Origin: Bin5 sp965200615 | GTDB taxonomy: Bacteria > Chloroflexota > Anaerolineae > Caldilineales > Caldilineaceae | Direction of reading: 5' to 3' | Length of the DNA: 64,000 nucleotides | Assembly: GCA_965200615.1 (NCBI GenBank) | Contig: OZ241377.1 | Location: forward strand, 4,464,001 to 4,528,000 | Translations under genes and position numbers: made by a program | Notes under the pieces: model-generated | Seen by the model: the letters and a program-made list of their open reading frames with translations, nothing else | Told to the model about the DNA's origin: nothing | Databases searched by the model: none | Shown: positions 17,619-26,301 of the stretch, piece by piece | Layout: each line of letters opens with the position of its first letter | Numbering within the stretch: the stretch's first letter is position 1

Positions 17619-17657
17619 AAAAGGCCCACAGCATATGCTGTGGGCCTTGAAATTTTT
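17619..17657. terminator. Bidirectional terminator between DUF3105 and def
   Basis: A perfect 28-base palindrome (17621-17648, stem AAGGCCCACAGCAT) lies between convergent genes. On the plus strand GAAATTTTT follows; on the minus strand the stem is followed by TTTTCTT. It can therefore stop transcripts from both sides. Confidence 0.92.
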
Positions 17658-17671
17658 CAGAACCGACGAGG

Positions 17672-18223
17672 CTATTCGTCCTGGTCAAACAGTTCTTCTA
17701 CCGGCACCAACTCCGGTTCACCGTCTTCCACCTCGACGACCTTATACACTTGTTCAGCTTTGTCGATCATAAGCACGCCGCTCAGGTGATCGATTTCATG
17801 CTGGAAGATGCGCGCCAGCCAGTCGTAGGCTTTGATCCGCAGAGATTTACCGTGGCGGTCCTGGGCCTTGACGAGAACGTATGTAGCCCGATCCACTTCG
17901 GCGGCCAGACCGGGAAGACTCAAGCAGGCTTCGTGAGCGATCTCCGAGCCCTTTGCCTTGACTATCTCCGGGTTGATTATCTCATAGCGTTGCATCGTCT
18001 CCTCTGGCTTCTCTTCATCTTCCGGATACTCGATGACGAAGATGCGCTGGTCCAGACCCACCTGCGGCGCGGCCAGACCGACGCCCTTACCCTCACGCAT
18101 CGTCTCCACCATGTTCTCCAGGAGCCGGTGGAGGCGGCGGTCGAAGGTGCGCACGCGTTTTGCCGGCTGCCGCAGCAGTTCTCCCTCTTCTTCCCAGATC
18201 GTCAGAACCTTAAGTTTCGGCAT
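17672..18223 (-). CDS. def: Peptide deformylase
   Basis: 183 aa from the ATG at 18223 (MPKLKVLTIWEEEGELLRQP); the frame stays open to a TTG at 18289 without support. Removes the formyl group from nascent proteins with an Fe/Zn centre. Motif 1 is GKGVGLAAPQVG, motif 3 is FQHEIDHLSG. Motif 2 reads EACLSLPG instead of the usual EGCLS, but the metal-binding Cys is kept. An acidic C-terminal extension ends DEEL-like residues (ELFDQDE). It is the last gene of a minus-strand row with a thioesterase and a LysM-glycosidase. Confidence 0.95.
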   Translation of the reverse strand: MPKLKVLTIWEEEGELLRQPAKRVRTFDRRLHRLLENMVETMREGKGVGLAAPQVGLDQRIFVIEYPEDEEKPEETMQRYEIINPEIVKAKGSEIAHEACLSLPGLAAEVDRATYVLVKAQDRHGKSLRIKAYDWLARIFQHEIDHLSGVLMIDKAEQVYKVVEVEDGEPELVPVEELFDQDE

Positions 18224-18383
18224 GTCAAGAATGTCGTTGGACAGTGTCAGGCTATCGCTGATCCGGACAGAAGGGCGCAAGCCGCGCAACCGGGGAGCCG
18301 GTACAGCTTGCGGCGTTCAGAGTGCCTCGCAGCCGTCGCTCGTCGACCAAGTGTGGTCGAGCGGGCGTCCCAAGGCCTCGCGA

Positions 18384-18803
18384 TTACCGTTGTGGGATGA
18401 TAATCATGGTCAAGCGACTGATGTTGACCAGGCGCTGGCTCTCATCCTCGATGCGAATCTCCCACACGTGGGTGCGCCGGCCAATGTGAATCGGACGCAC
18501 CGTTCCGTAAACATAGCCGTCCTTGACAGAGAGTAGATGATTGCCGTTAATGTCAAGGCCCACTGCAGTCATGGAGCTCCAGTCTATCATCGCGTTTGAC
18601 GCCACACTTCCCATCGTCTCCGCCAGCGCGATTGAGGCGCCCCCGTGCAGGAGGCCATAGGGCTGTACCGTCCGGCTGTCCACAGGCATGCGGGCACACA
18701 TAAAGTCAGCGCCAACCTCGGTGAACTCGATACCGAGGTTGGCGGCCAGTGTCCGCTCGCTCATCTTATTGATGGCAGCGACGGTCATTTCAGGATTGAA
18801 CAT
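18384..18803 (-). CDS. Hotdog-fold thioesterase (PaaI / MenI type)
   Basis: 139 aa from the ATG at 18803. The PaaI-family signature is present: QPYGLLHGGASIALAETMGSVAS (about 55-77) with the catalytic acidic residue in ALAETMGS, then VGLDINGNHL and VRPIHIGRRTHVWEIRI. Hydrolyses acyl-CoA thioesters of aromatic or small acyl groups in the family. The gene begins 23 bases after the LysM-glycosidase stop codon and probably shares its transcript; the pairing has no obvious functional logic. Confidence 0.9.
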   Translation of the reverse strand: MFNPEMTVAAINKMSERTLAANLGIEFTEVGADFMCARMPVDSRTVQPYGLLHGGASIALAETMGSVASNAMIDWSSMTAVGLDINGNHLLSVKDGYVYGTVRPIHIGRRTHVWEIRIEDESQRLVNISRLTMIIIPQR

Positions 18804-18826
18804 CGTCCTATTTCGGATGCTTCCGT

Positions 18827-20932
18827 TTACTTCGCCATATTTCTCAGGGCGTGGAATATGGGCAAGGGACTCCAGTCGTTGCGAACAATGCCCCACTGGG
18901 CCTTTTCAGTGCCGTCTGCGACCACGCGGAAGTTCAGGTTCCACAAAAAGGCGGGTCCGACCCAGCCCCAGTTTCGCATCATCTGGAAGGCCTCTACGGT
19001 CCAGCGCGCCTGCTCGTCGAAGTCGTTGTCGTTGGCGTAGCCGTAGCGGGGGTCGAAGGCGCCGCCGGCGGCCCAACCGAATTCGGTCGGCCAGATGGGG
19101 ATATTGCCGGCTCCGTAGCGCAACGCCAGATTGCGGTAGCCTTCCATCGTGCTGCGAAAACTCCACGAGTGATGGGGGTTATCGCAGGCGCCGTTGAAGT
19201 GCTGATTGCCGGTCTGTTGGATGGCTTCACATGCACTTTGCCAAACTGCGTTGGGCGGCACGTTATAGCCGCTGGGGTGGGCGCCGAATCCATCTACATA
19301 GTTGGCCAGACCCTGTTGCAACATGGATTCGAAGTAGCGGAAGTCGTCCATGGCCAGAGAGCCGTTATCGCCGGCGGGCGTCAGAGCCCCGCTGATTACA
19401 TACATTGACGGGCAAGCGGCCTTGATCGCTCCGTAGGAGGGACGCAGCAGCGCCATGTATTCTCTGGGATTGATCGGGCGGTTGCCCCATTCGTAGTGCA
19501 GGTTCTGCTCGTTCCAAACTTCGATGGCTTTCACGGACGAGCCGCAGTACTCCCCGGCGAGCCGGCCGAGGAATCTGGCGAAGGTCTGGGGATCGGCCGG
19601 CGGGCCGCCGACCGTGCCATCGTAGCCCGATTCGCGCGACCAGTTGGGCGCGTTCACTACACTGAACAGCAGATTGAGTCCGCGCGCGTTGGCGGCGTTC
19701 ACGAGAGGCCAGATATCGCCAAAGCCGTACTGGTTCTGCGTGGATTCGAAGACCTTCCACTCGATCTGCTGCTTCACCCAACCGAAGCCCAGCTCGCGGG
19801 TCTTATCCATGGCGATGCCTTCCTGGCCGTTGTGAATCATGTGGGCCTGGACGCCGTAGCCGAAGCCGATGCCGGGCAGTCTGGTTGCAGGAGCAGATGG
19901 AGCGGGTGCAGGGGCGGCAGACGGCGGCGGCGCCTCGGGCCGGGCCGGGATCTCGGACTCAGCGAATTTCTTTACGCCGGCAATTGAACCGACCAGATCG
20001 GTCAAGTCGCGGTAGATCCAGGCAGGGTCGCTCAGTCCTGACACCTCGACCTGGAACCATTCTTCCCTGGGGCCGATGCCGGTAATCTTAACCCGTGTGC
20101 CGGCGGTCAATACGCTCAGGACGGGGTATTCAGTGCCGGGGCCGCCGCGAACATTCAGATGCGTCGGCTGGCTGACTGCGAACGGACCTCCCGCGGCCGG
20201 TGGTTGAGGCGCAGGCTGCGGCTGGACGGCGGCGCCGCCTCCTGACGGGGGCGCAGTCGACCCGCCCTGAGGAATCCAAATCCTTGTGCCCCAGAACAGT
20301 GTGTTTGCATCGGCGAGATTGTTGGCCTGCATTATTGCGGAGATGGTGGTACCGTTATTAAAAGCGATGCGGCTGAGCGAATCGCCAAGTTGCACTTCGT
20401 ACCAGAATCCGCCCGTCCTGGTCGCGCCGCCGTCACCGGCTGCGCTGCCGCCGCTTGTCCCTGATCCGGGAATGCACAGGCGCTGGCCGATATAGACATA
20501 GGAGGTCACGGCGACCCCATTGGTCTGGGCAAGGTTTTGAATCGTAACCCCGTAGTTGACCGCGATGCCGGAAAGGGTCTGACCGGCTACGACAGTATGG
20601 GTCCGGTCGCAGGCGCTGGGCTGCGAAGGAGCCGGCTGCTGCCCCGTTGTTGGAATTCGAAGCCGCTGGCCGACGTAAACCTGATTTGCATTCGCGATGT
20701 TATTGGCGGAAACCAGCGCCTGGACTGTAACGCCGTACCTGACGGCTATACGAGAGAGGCTTTCGCCGGCCTGCACGACGTGCGTCGTGTACTCGGTTGC
20801 CTGGGGACTCACACTGACCTGCAGCGAAGCGGCCGAGACCGTCTGCGGCAGCAAGGAGCAAAGCATTATCGCCGCGACCGATATGAGCCAGACACGCCGC
20901 GACGCTCTTAACTGAGGAATACCTGCACGCAT
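18827..20932 (-). CDS. Secreted LysM-SH3-glycoside hydrolase-like protein
   Basis: 701 aa from the ATG at 20932, six bases after AAGGAG. Signal peptide (WLISVAAIMLCSLLPQTVSAA), then three LysM domains (about 48-95, 110-155, 178-222), a bacterial SH3-like domain (about 258-320) with HLNVRGGPGTEYPVL, a Pro/Ala linker, and a (beta/alpha)8 domain (about 355-700). The catalytic pair expected for clan GH-A is visible: acid/base in EVWNEQNLHYEW and nucleophile in WPTEFGWAAGG. LysM and SH3 modules suggest anchoring to the cell's own wall. The substrate, peptidoglycan or extracellular polysaccharide, is unknown. Confidence 0.87.
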   Translation of the reverse strand: MRAGIPQLRASRRVWLISVAAIMLCSLLPQTVSAASLQVSVSPQATEYTTHVVQAGESLSRIAVRYGVTVQALVSANNIANANQVYVGQRLRIPTTGQQPAPSQPSACDRTHTVVAGQTLSGIAVNYGVTIQNLAQTNGVAVTSYVYIGQRLCIPGSGTSGGSAAGDGGATRTGGFWYEVQLGDSLSRIAFNNGTTISAIMQANNLADANTLFWGTRIWIPQGGSTAPPSGGGAAVQPQPAPQPPAAGGPFAVSQPTHLNVRGGPGTEYPVLSVLTAGTRVKITGIGPREEWFQVEVSGLSDPAWIYRDLTDLVGSIAGVKKFAESEIPARPEAPPPSAAPAPAPSAPATRLPGIGFGYGVQAHMIHNGQEGIAMDKTRELGFGWVKQQIEWKVFESTQNQYGFGDIWPLVNAANARGLNLLFSVVNAPNWSRESGYDGTVGGPPADPQTFARFLGRLAGEYCGSSVKAIEVWNEQNLHYEWGNRPINPREYMALLRPSYGAIKAACPSMYVISGALTPAGDNGSLAMDDFRYFESMLQQGLANYVDGFGAHPSGYNVPPNAVWQSACEAIQQTGNQHFNGACDNPHHSWSFRSTMEGYRNLALRYGAGNIPIWPTEFGWAAGGAFDPRYGYANDNDFDEQARWTVEAFQMMRNWGWVGPAFLWNLNFRVVADGTEKAQWGIVRNDWSPLPIFHALRNMAK

Positions 20933-21018
20933 ATGTAACTCCTTATTCAAATCCAACTTCATTCAAGAAGGAAAGAGCTTCTTCAGACTAATTATTCTGC
21001 ACCGTTTCCACATTGAAG

Positions 21019-22416
21019 TCAAGACGAAATCAGTTCTTCCATCAACGCAATGCCAACGCGAATGCCACGATAGAAGTTCGGCAGGTGTAGTTTTTCGTTT
21101 GGCGCGTGTAGATTGTCGTCCGGCAGACCAAAGCCCATGAAAAGGATGGGGATGCCGAGGGATTCCTGCACAACCGTCGCTATCGGGATTGAGCCTCCCT
21201 CACGGCTGAAAACAGGCTCTGCGCCAAAAACACGGTGATATGCCCGGGCCGCGGCCTGCATCTCGGGCACATCAAGTGGAACTACCGTGGCAGGCGCGTG
21301 CTGGAGTGTATGCACAGATACCTCCACGGTTTGCGGCGCGATCTGCTGCAGGAACCGCTCAATCATGGGCCCGATCGCAGACGAATCCTGATTGGGAACC
21401 AGACGGCAGCTCACCTTTGCGCGGGCTTCAGCAGGAATGACGGTTTTGAAACCTTCGTCGATGAAGCCGCCCCACATTCCATTGATCTCCAGTGTAGGCC
21501 GCGCCCCAATCCTTTCGGTTATCGTGTAGCCCTCTTCGCCCCAGGCCGCGGGCGCGCCGGTCTCCTCCAATAGTTCGGCGTCTCCATAGGGAACCTGCGC
21601 CAGCGCCGTCCGTTCACTTGGGGTCAAAGGTTGAACGTCTTCATAGAAGCCGGGAACGGCAACCCGCCCGTCGCTGTCATGGAGCGCTGCCAGGAGCGTG
21701 CTCAGGGCCTGGTTTGGGTTGTGGACCGCGCCGCCGAACATGCCGCTATGGAGGTCCTGGGCCGGACCCCTTACACCTATCTCGCCGGTCCATATGCCCC
21801 GCAGCCCGTAGATGATCAGCGGCAGATCGGGAGCGAGGATGTGTGTGTCGGAAATGAGACATACATCGGCGGCGAGTTTTTCAGTTTCTGACGGCAGGTA
21901 GCCGGCCAGGGCCTGGCTGCCGACTTCTTCTTCGCCTTCGACGAGGAATTTCACGTTAACCGGCAGCGCGCCTGACGTTGCCAGGAGTGCCTCGACCGCG
22001 GCGACATGGGCGAATAGCTGCCCTTTGTCGTCTGACGCCCCGCGGGCAAACAGATCGTCTCCGCGTACAGATGGCTCGAAGGGCGGCGAAGTCCACAGTT
22101 CCAACGGGTCGACGGGCTGAACATCGTAATGGCCGTAGATCAGAACTGTTGGGGCGTCGTTCCCTGCGTTCAGCCAGTCGCCATAGACGATTGGATGACC
22201 GCCGGTGGGGACAGTTTCCACGTTTTGCAGGCCAGCGGACGTCATTTTCCGTGCCAGCCAATCCGCGGCCCGCTCTACATCCTCCTTGTGCTGCGGCAGA
22301 GTGCTTATGCTGGGGATGCGCAGCCAGTCACACAGTTCTGCGAGCTGGCTCGTTTGGGCGCTCTGCAAGTAGGTATCGAAATTCGGGTCGAAAGTGGGAT
22401 TTCCGGAAGGATTCAT
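21019..22416 (-). CDS. M20-family dipeptidase
   Basis: 465 aa, close to the CNDP/PepV branch length. Zinc ligands are in order: His in GHYDVQP (H96), bridging Asp in GASDDKG (about 129), the catalytic Glu pair in VEGEEEVGS (about 160-164), Asp in LISDTHI, and a late His in PDDNLHAPNEK. The dimerisation (lid) domain covers about 200-360 with RGPAQDLHSGMFGG. Cytoplasmic hydrolysis of dipeptides or N-acyl amino acids. It lies 101 bases after the Rieske gene on the same strand and may be co-transcribed with the catabolic block. Confidence 0.93.
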   Translation of the reverse strand: MNPSGNPTFDPNFDTYLQSAQTSQLAELCDWLRIPSISTLPQHKEDVERAADWLARKMTSAGLQNVETVPTGGHPIVYGDWLNAGNDAPTVLIYGHYDVQPVDPLELWTSPPFEPSVRGDDLFARGASDDKGQLFAHVAAVEALLATSGALPVNVKFLVEGEEEVGSQALAGYLPSETEKLAADVCLISDTHILAPDLPLIIYGLRGIWTGEIGVRGPAQDLHSGMFGGAVHNPNQALSTLLAALHDSDGRVAVPGFYEDVQPLTPSERTALAQVPYGDAELLEETGAPAAWGEEGYTITERIGARPTLEINGMWGGFIDEGFKTVIPAEARAKVSCRLVPNQDSSAIGPMIERFLQQIAPQTVEVSVHTLQHAPATVVPLDVPEMQAAARAYHRVFGAEPVFSREGGSIPIATVVQESLGIPILFMGFGLPDDNLHAPNEKLHLPNFYRGIRVGIALMEELISS

Positions 22417-22517
22417 GGGGAGGGAACTCCAGTGGCTCGCGGGGAGCCGTTTTTGCGCTCCATGGATGTTGTGCGCTGATTACTGCGCGTGGCCGGGCAG
22501 CGGGATTGGGGCTCCCG

Positions 22518-22952
22518 TCAACCTGGAAGTTCGACTACGACATACTCCTGGTCGACGGAGACCTCGAAGGTTTCTGCGGTGTAGGGGCCCGGCTGATAGG
22601 TTGTAGGGAGGGCGTCAGCGGTTGCGACTTCCACATCGTATCGGCGCGTGCGCACTGAGGCGGGATCCACCCAGGACTGGCCGGTCGTCACGTCGTATTC
22701 CCAGCCGTGCCAGGGGCAGCGCAGAATCTCGCCCCGCCTCTCGTACCTGTATTCGCCTCCGGGCTTGTCGGCCATCACAAAGCCGGTGAGCCTGCCTTCA
22801 CAGAGGGGACCGCCCTGGTGGGGGCAAATGTTTCGGAGAGCATAGAACTCACCTTTGATGTTGAATACACCGATCGAGCGGCCGCTGATTTCGACGATCT
22901 TGCGTTCTCCCGGTGGAATCTCGTCAACTGTAGCGACGATGTGTTTTGCCAT
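22518..22952 (-). CDS. Rieske [2Fe-2S] ferredoxin-like protein
   Basis: 144 aa. The two Rieske boxes are CPHQGG (about 42-47) and CPWHGWEYD (about 79-87), spaced 30-odd residues apart. A standalone small Rieske protein of this kind carries electrons to an oxygenase or forms part of one. It starts nine bases after the amidohydrolase stop codon and so belongs to the same operon. No Rieske oxygenase alpha subunit or reductase is in the window. The phytanoyl-CoA-type dioxygenase in this operon uses 2-oxoglutarate and would not need it. Confidence 0.93.
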   Translation of the reverse strand: MAKHIVATVDEIPPGERKIVEISGRSIGVFNIKGEFYALRNICPHQGGPLCEGRLTGFVMADKPGGEYRYERRGEILRCPWHGWEYDVTTGQSWVDPASVRTRRYDVEVATADALPTTYQPGPYTAETFEVSVDQEYVVVELPG

Positions 22953-22961
22953 TTCTCAACT

Positions 22962-24137
22962 CTAAAGTTTGTACAGTTCGCGGGCGTTTTCCGCCATGAA
23001 TTTGCGCCGGCGTTCTTTGTCGAGGGGAACGGGAAAGGCGCGATCGGGGGCGTCAAAGTCCCAGTGAGGGTAGTCGGTTGCGAAAAGCAGGCGGTCGTCC
23101 ATGTCCATTTGGCCCAGCAGCTGGCGGAACTGCTCCGGTTGGAACGGCTCCTCCATCGGTTGTGTGCTGACCCAAAAATGACGCCGGAAGAGATCAGAAG
23201 GGGGCTCGGTGACGTGGGGCACTTCGCTGCCCAGTTTGCGCCATGCGCTGTCCATGCGCCACAGCATTGGAGGAATCCAGGCAAAACCGCCTTCAATCAA
23301 CACGAATTTGAGTGTAGGGAACTCTTGGAAAACACCTTCAAAGATCAGGCTGATTACCTGCGCCTGGAAGGTCTGGGGCATGCCGCCGTGATCTTCGATA
23401 TAGTGGTTCGGGTAGCCTGACCCGGTGATCGGTACGCCTCCGGCGCCGCCGAAATGGATGGCGATGGGTAGGTCGCGGCGGCAGGCAGCCTCGTACATCG
23501 GCCAGTATTTGCGGCGGCCAAGAGGTTCCTTGGTGCGGGCGATCAGGAGTGCGTGGACAAATCCGGGATGGCCACCCCATTTGTCGATCTCTATGGCGGA
23601 CAGCTGGCCGTCTTCCCAGGGGACGATGACCGAGGCGCGCAGGCGCGGTTCAGGTTCCAGCCATTCGGCGAGCTGCCATTCATTGGTTGCCCGGGCAAAG
23701 GCGGCGCCAAAGGCCAGATTGCGCTGCTCGCCTGCGCCGACAAGGGGGTTGAGGACGCCGATCCCGATATTCCACCTATCCAGGAGCTGTTCCTGCAACA
23801 GAGACAGATTGGAACCGGGTGGAGTTCCGTCGGCCGGCCAGGCGTCGTGGCGGGCCGCATTTGGCATCGCCCGCGGATAGTGGGAGCCGTCGAAGCCCCG
23901 CGATCCGTATGTGCGGTGATAATCCTGCCAAGGCTCGTCCAGATAGCTGCGTAGTACGTCCTGCGTAGGGAAGTAGATATGGATGTCGGTGTCGATTATG
24001 GCCGTGTCCAGGGGCGCACGATAGCGGGCGCCGTGTTGAACGGAGGCATCGGGACCGGCAGCATCATGACCGTTTGTCCGGTATTTCGTTACGGCGCCGC
24101 TCTCTACGGTGGCAGTCGAATCGAATTGATCAGTCAT
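22962..24137 (-). CDS. Amidohydrolase_2 family protein (decarboxylase/hydrolase type), copy 1
   Basis: 391 aa with GGAGG six bases before the ATG. Metal-dependent TIM barrel of the ACMSD-like amidohydrolase_2 family. The first metal motif reads IDTDIHIYFP: Asp-x-His rather than His-x-His, as in several decarboxylases that use Glu/Asp-x-His. Later elements include AIHFGGAGG, LIEGGFAWIPP and the terminal Asp in LFATDYPHWDFD. The N-terminal 40 residues are an unusual extension. It shares the same architecture with the next gene upstream, and the two are about 30-40% alike by eye. Confidence 0.88.
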   Translation of the reverse strand: MTDQFDSTATVESGAVTKYRTNGHDAAGPDASVQHGARYRAPLDTAIIDTDIHIYFPTQDVLRSYLDEPWQDYHRTYGSRGFDGSHYPRAMPNAARHDAWPADGTPPGSNLSLLQEQLLDRWNIGIGVLNPLVGAGEQRNLAFGAAFARATNEWQLAEWLEPEPRLRASVIVPWEDGQLSAIEIDKWGGHPGFVHALLIARTKEPLGRRKYWPMYEAACRRDLPIAIHFGGAGGVPITGSGYPNHYIEDHGGMPQTFQAQVISLIFEGVFQEFPTLKFVLIEGGFAWIPPMLWRMDSAWRKLGSEVPHVTEPPSDLFRRHFWVSTQPMEEPFQPEQFRQLLGQMDMDDRLLFATDYPHWDFDAPDRAFPVPLDKERRRKFMAENARELYKL

Positions 24138-24218
24138 GGCTGTCCTCCTATTCTGAAAGTCGGTGGCGAGGAGTTGGGAGCAAGTACAGCCCGCTGCCTC
24201 TTCGCATTTGAGGTCTCT

Positions 24219-25247
24219 TCACAGCCGGTAAAACGTGCGCGCATTTGCGCTGCAGATCTTTTCTCGCTGGTCCGCCGTCAACAGGTCCAGCAGAATGTCC
24301 TGGCTGTCGTGGCGGTGGGGGTAGTCACTGGCGTAAAGGAGGAGGTCTTCGGCGCCGCACTGGTCGAGAATTTGGGCAAGGTGCAGCGGATTCGGGGGCG
24401 CGTCCACGGGTTGAATGGTAAAGCGCAGGTGCGTGCGCATGTATTCGGAAGGACGACGCCTGACAAAAGGGGTGTTGTGGCGCAGTCCCTTCCACTCTTT
24501 GTCGATGCGCCACATCAGCGACGGCAGCCAGGTGAACCCTCCTTCGATAAGGGCGACGCGAAGAGAGGGAAAGCGTTCAAAGGCGCCTTCGCAGACCAGG
24601 CTGATTACCTGGGATTGAAAGACCTGCGCCATGTTGGCGTAGTCTTCGATGAAATAGGAGGGCCAGCCGGTCGGGGTGGGGGGATGGCCGGGCGCCCCGC
24701 CGTAATGGATACCAAGCGCGAGGTCGTGCTTGACGGCGGCTGCGTAGATTGGGTCGTAGCGGCGATTGCCGTAGGGGGCTTCGGCGCGCACGGGCAGAAT
24801 TACCTGCACGAAGCCGGGATGATCGCCCCATCTGGCGACTTCCTTTGCGGCCAAGGGCGGATTGTGGCTCGGTACAACAATGGATGCCCTCAATCGGGGC
24901 TCCTTTTCGAGCCAGTGCTCCACTTGCCACTGGTTTACCGCGGTGGCCAGAGAGGCGGCGAGGTCCTCGTTGCGCACACTCTGGACGCGATAGGCGCAGT
25001 TCAAAATGCCGATTTCGACATCGTGCAGGGCGCCGGTCTGCACCTCAACGAGGTCGGGTTTCGGGCTGCTGTTCTGACGGGCAGCGGTAGGAACGCTTTC
25101 GGGGTAGTCTGCCGCGTCGGGGCCGTTGAAGGCGGACTCGCGACAGTAGTCGAGCCAGTGATCCGGCAGGTAGGGATACAAGGTCTCCAGCGCCGGGACT
25201 TCGTTGTGAATGTCGCAGTCGATTCGGGTCGGGTCGGACATCGGCAT
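24219..25247 (-). CDS. Amidohydrolase_2 family protein, copy 2
   Basis: 342 aa. Same family as the following gene: IDCDIHNEVP (Asp-x-His first motif), GIHYGGAPGHPP, LIEGGFTWLPSLMWRID and LLYASDYPHRHDSQD. Both copies share the phrase YFIEDY or HYIEDH followed by MAQ/PQTFQ.QVISL, so they come from one duplication. The substrates are unknown; paired copies may act on related ring-cleavage or carboxylated intermediates. The start has no strong ribosome-binding site, and ATG at 25241 (MSDPTRID) is an alternative. Confidence 0.88.
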   Translation of the reverse strand: MPMSDPTRIDCDIHNEVPALETLYPYLPDHWLDYCRESAFNGPDAADYPESVPTAARQNSSPKPDLVEVQTGALHDVEIGILNCAYRVQSVRNEDLAASLATAVNQWQVEHWLEKEPRLRASIVVPSHNPPLAAKEVARWGDHPGFVQVILPVRAEAPYGNRRYDPIYAAAVKHDLALGIHYGGAPGHPPTPTGWPSYFIEDYANMAQVFQSQVISLVCEGAFERFPSLRVALIEGGFTWLPSLMWRIDKEWKGLRHNTPFVRRRPSEYMRTHLRFTIQPVDAPPNPLHLAQILDQCGAEDLLLYASDYPHRHDSQDILLDLLTADQREKICSANARTFYRL

Positions 25248-25335
25248 TGCTGGGCTGGATTCAGATCAGGAAATTACAGAGAATATCGTACTCGAATTTC
25301 AGAGCGCGGGCAATTTGCCGATCTGCCCCCGCGGC

Positions 25336-26229
25336 TCAACCGGCCGGCAGCCCCCACTGGGCACGCGCCTTTTCCATCGGGATAAGGTCCTTGATACCGT
25401 GAACCGTGTGGCCCGGGCCTCCCGCCACCCACCGTTCGTCGGCCGGGTCGCTGGCCGGTTGGAAACGCACGTCGCAGCTCAGACGGAATCGATTCGTCAG
25501 GTTGGTTGTAGAGGCGTGCATCGTGTGCATACCGAACAGGATTACGTCGCCCATGAAGAATTCGCTTGTCTGCCATTCACCACCGAATTTATCGACGATC
25601 TCCATTGGGTCCTTCGTGAACCAGCCGTCAATACCGTCCCGGTCTACGTCCATGCGGCCGTAGGTATCGCGAATGCGCGCGAAGCTGGGCAGGTTATGTG
25701 AGCCTTTGCAGACCGCGAGCGTGCCATGGTCGACAGTCGTGTCGCCCAGGGGAATCCAGACCGTGTGAAGGTTGCCTGAACCCCGGCCCATGTAGACGAA
25801 GTCGTAGTGGGCGCCGGTATACTGCTCATTGCCTACGGCGCGCAGCCACTTGTAGTCGAATGTGAGCGCGGGCTCGCCAAAGTATGCGGCGAAAAAGTCG
25901 AAGAGCTCAGTGGCCTGGATGACGGCAAGAACGTCCTCGTGGTAAGCGATCCGTTTCATCTTGGCGCCGCGCCCGCCCCTGGGCATCACACCTTCGAGGA
26001 TTGGAGCCTCAGAGGTCAGAACATTCTGTTCGTGCATGTAGCGCAGAATCGTCGCCCGCGCTTGTTTCACCTTTTCGCGATCGATCAGTCCGCGCAAAAG
26101 GAGGTAGCCGTCTTCAGCTATTTGAGCGTGCAGGGCCGGAATGTCGGGCAACAGGCGCTGGCTCTCTCGCAGAGTGCCCAGGGCGCCGTTGGGGTAGGTC
26201 GTATCCCTGTATCCAAAACGAATGTTCAT
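25336..26229 (-). CDS. Phytanoyl-CoA dioxygenase family protein (PhyH), copy 1
   Basis: 297 aa from the ATG at 26229, which sits six bases after GGAAGGGA; the ATG at 26235 is too close to that site. Non-haem Fe(II)/2-oxoglutarate oxygenase. The iron-binding triad is visible as H-x-D in TGAHYDFVYMG (about 156-160) and a distal His in MHTMHASTTNLTNRFRLSCD, where the Arg would hold 2-oxoglutarate. Hydroxylates an unknown small molecule; the family is large in marine Chloroflexota. It is part of the minus-strand row MFS - PhyH - two amidohydrolases - Rieske. Confidence 0.9.
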   Translation of the reverse strand: MNIRFGYRDTTYPNGALGTLRESQRLLPDIPALHAQIAEDGYLLLRGLIDREKVKQARATILRYMHEQNVLTSEAPILEGVMPRGGRGAKMKRIAYHEDVLAVIQATELFDFFAAYFGEPALTFDYKWLRAVGNEQYTGAHYDFVYMGRGSGNLHTVWIPLGDTTVDHGTLAVCKGSHNLPSFARIRDTYGRMDVDRDGIDGWFTKDPMEIVDKFGGEWQTSEFFMGDVILFGMHTMHASTTNLTNRFRLSCDVRFQPASDPADERWVAGGPGHTVHGIKDLIPMEKARAQWGLPAG

Positions 26230-26301
26230 GTTCATTCCCTTCCGGGTATCTGAAACTGCGGTCCCACGTAAACGCGGCAGACCGAACGTCGCTGCAGGGC
26301 G

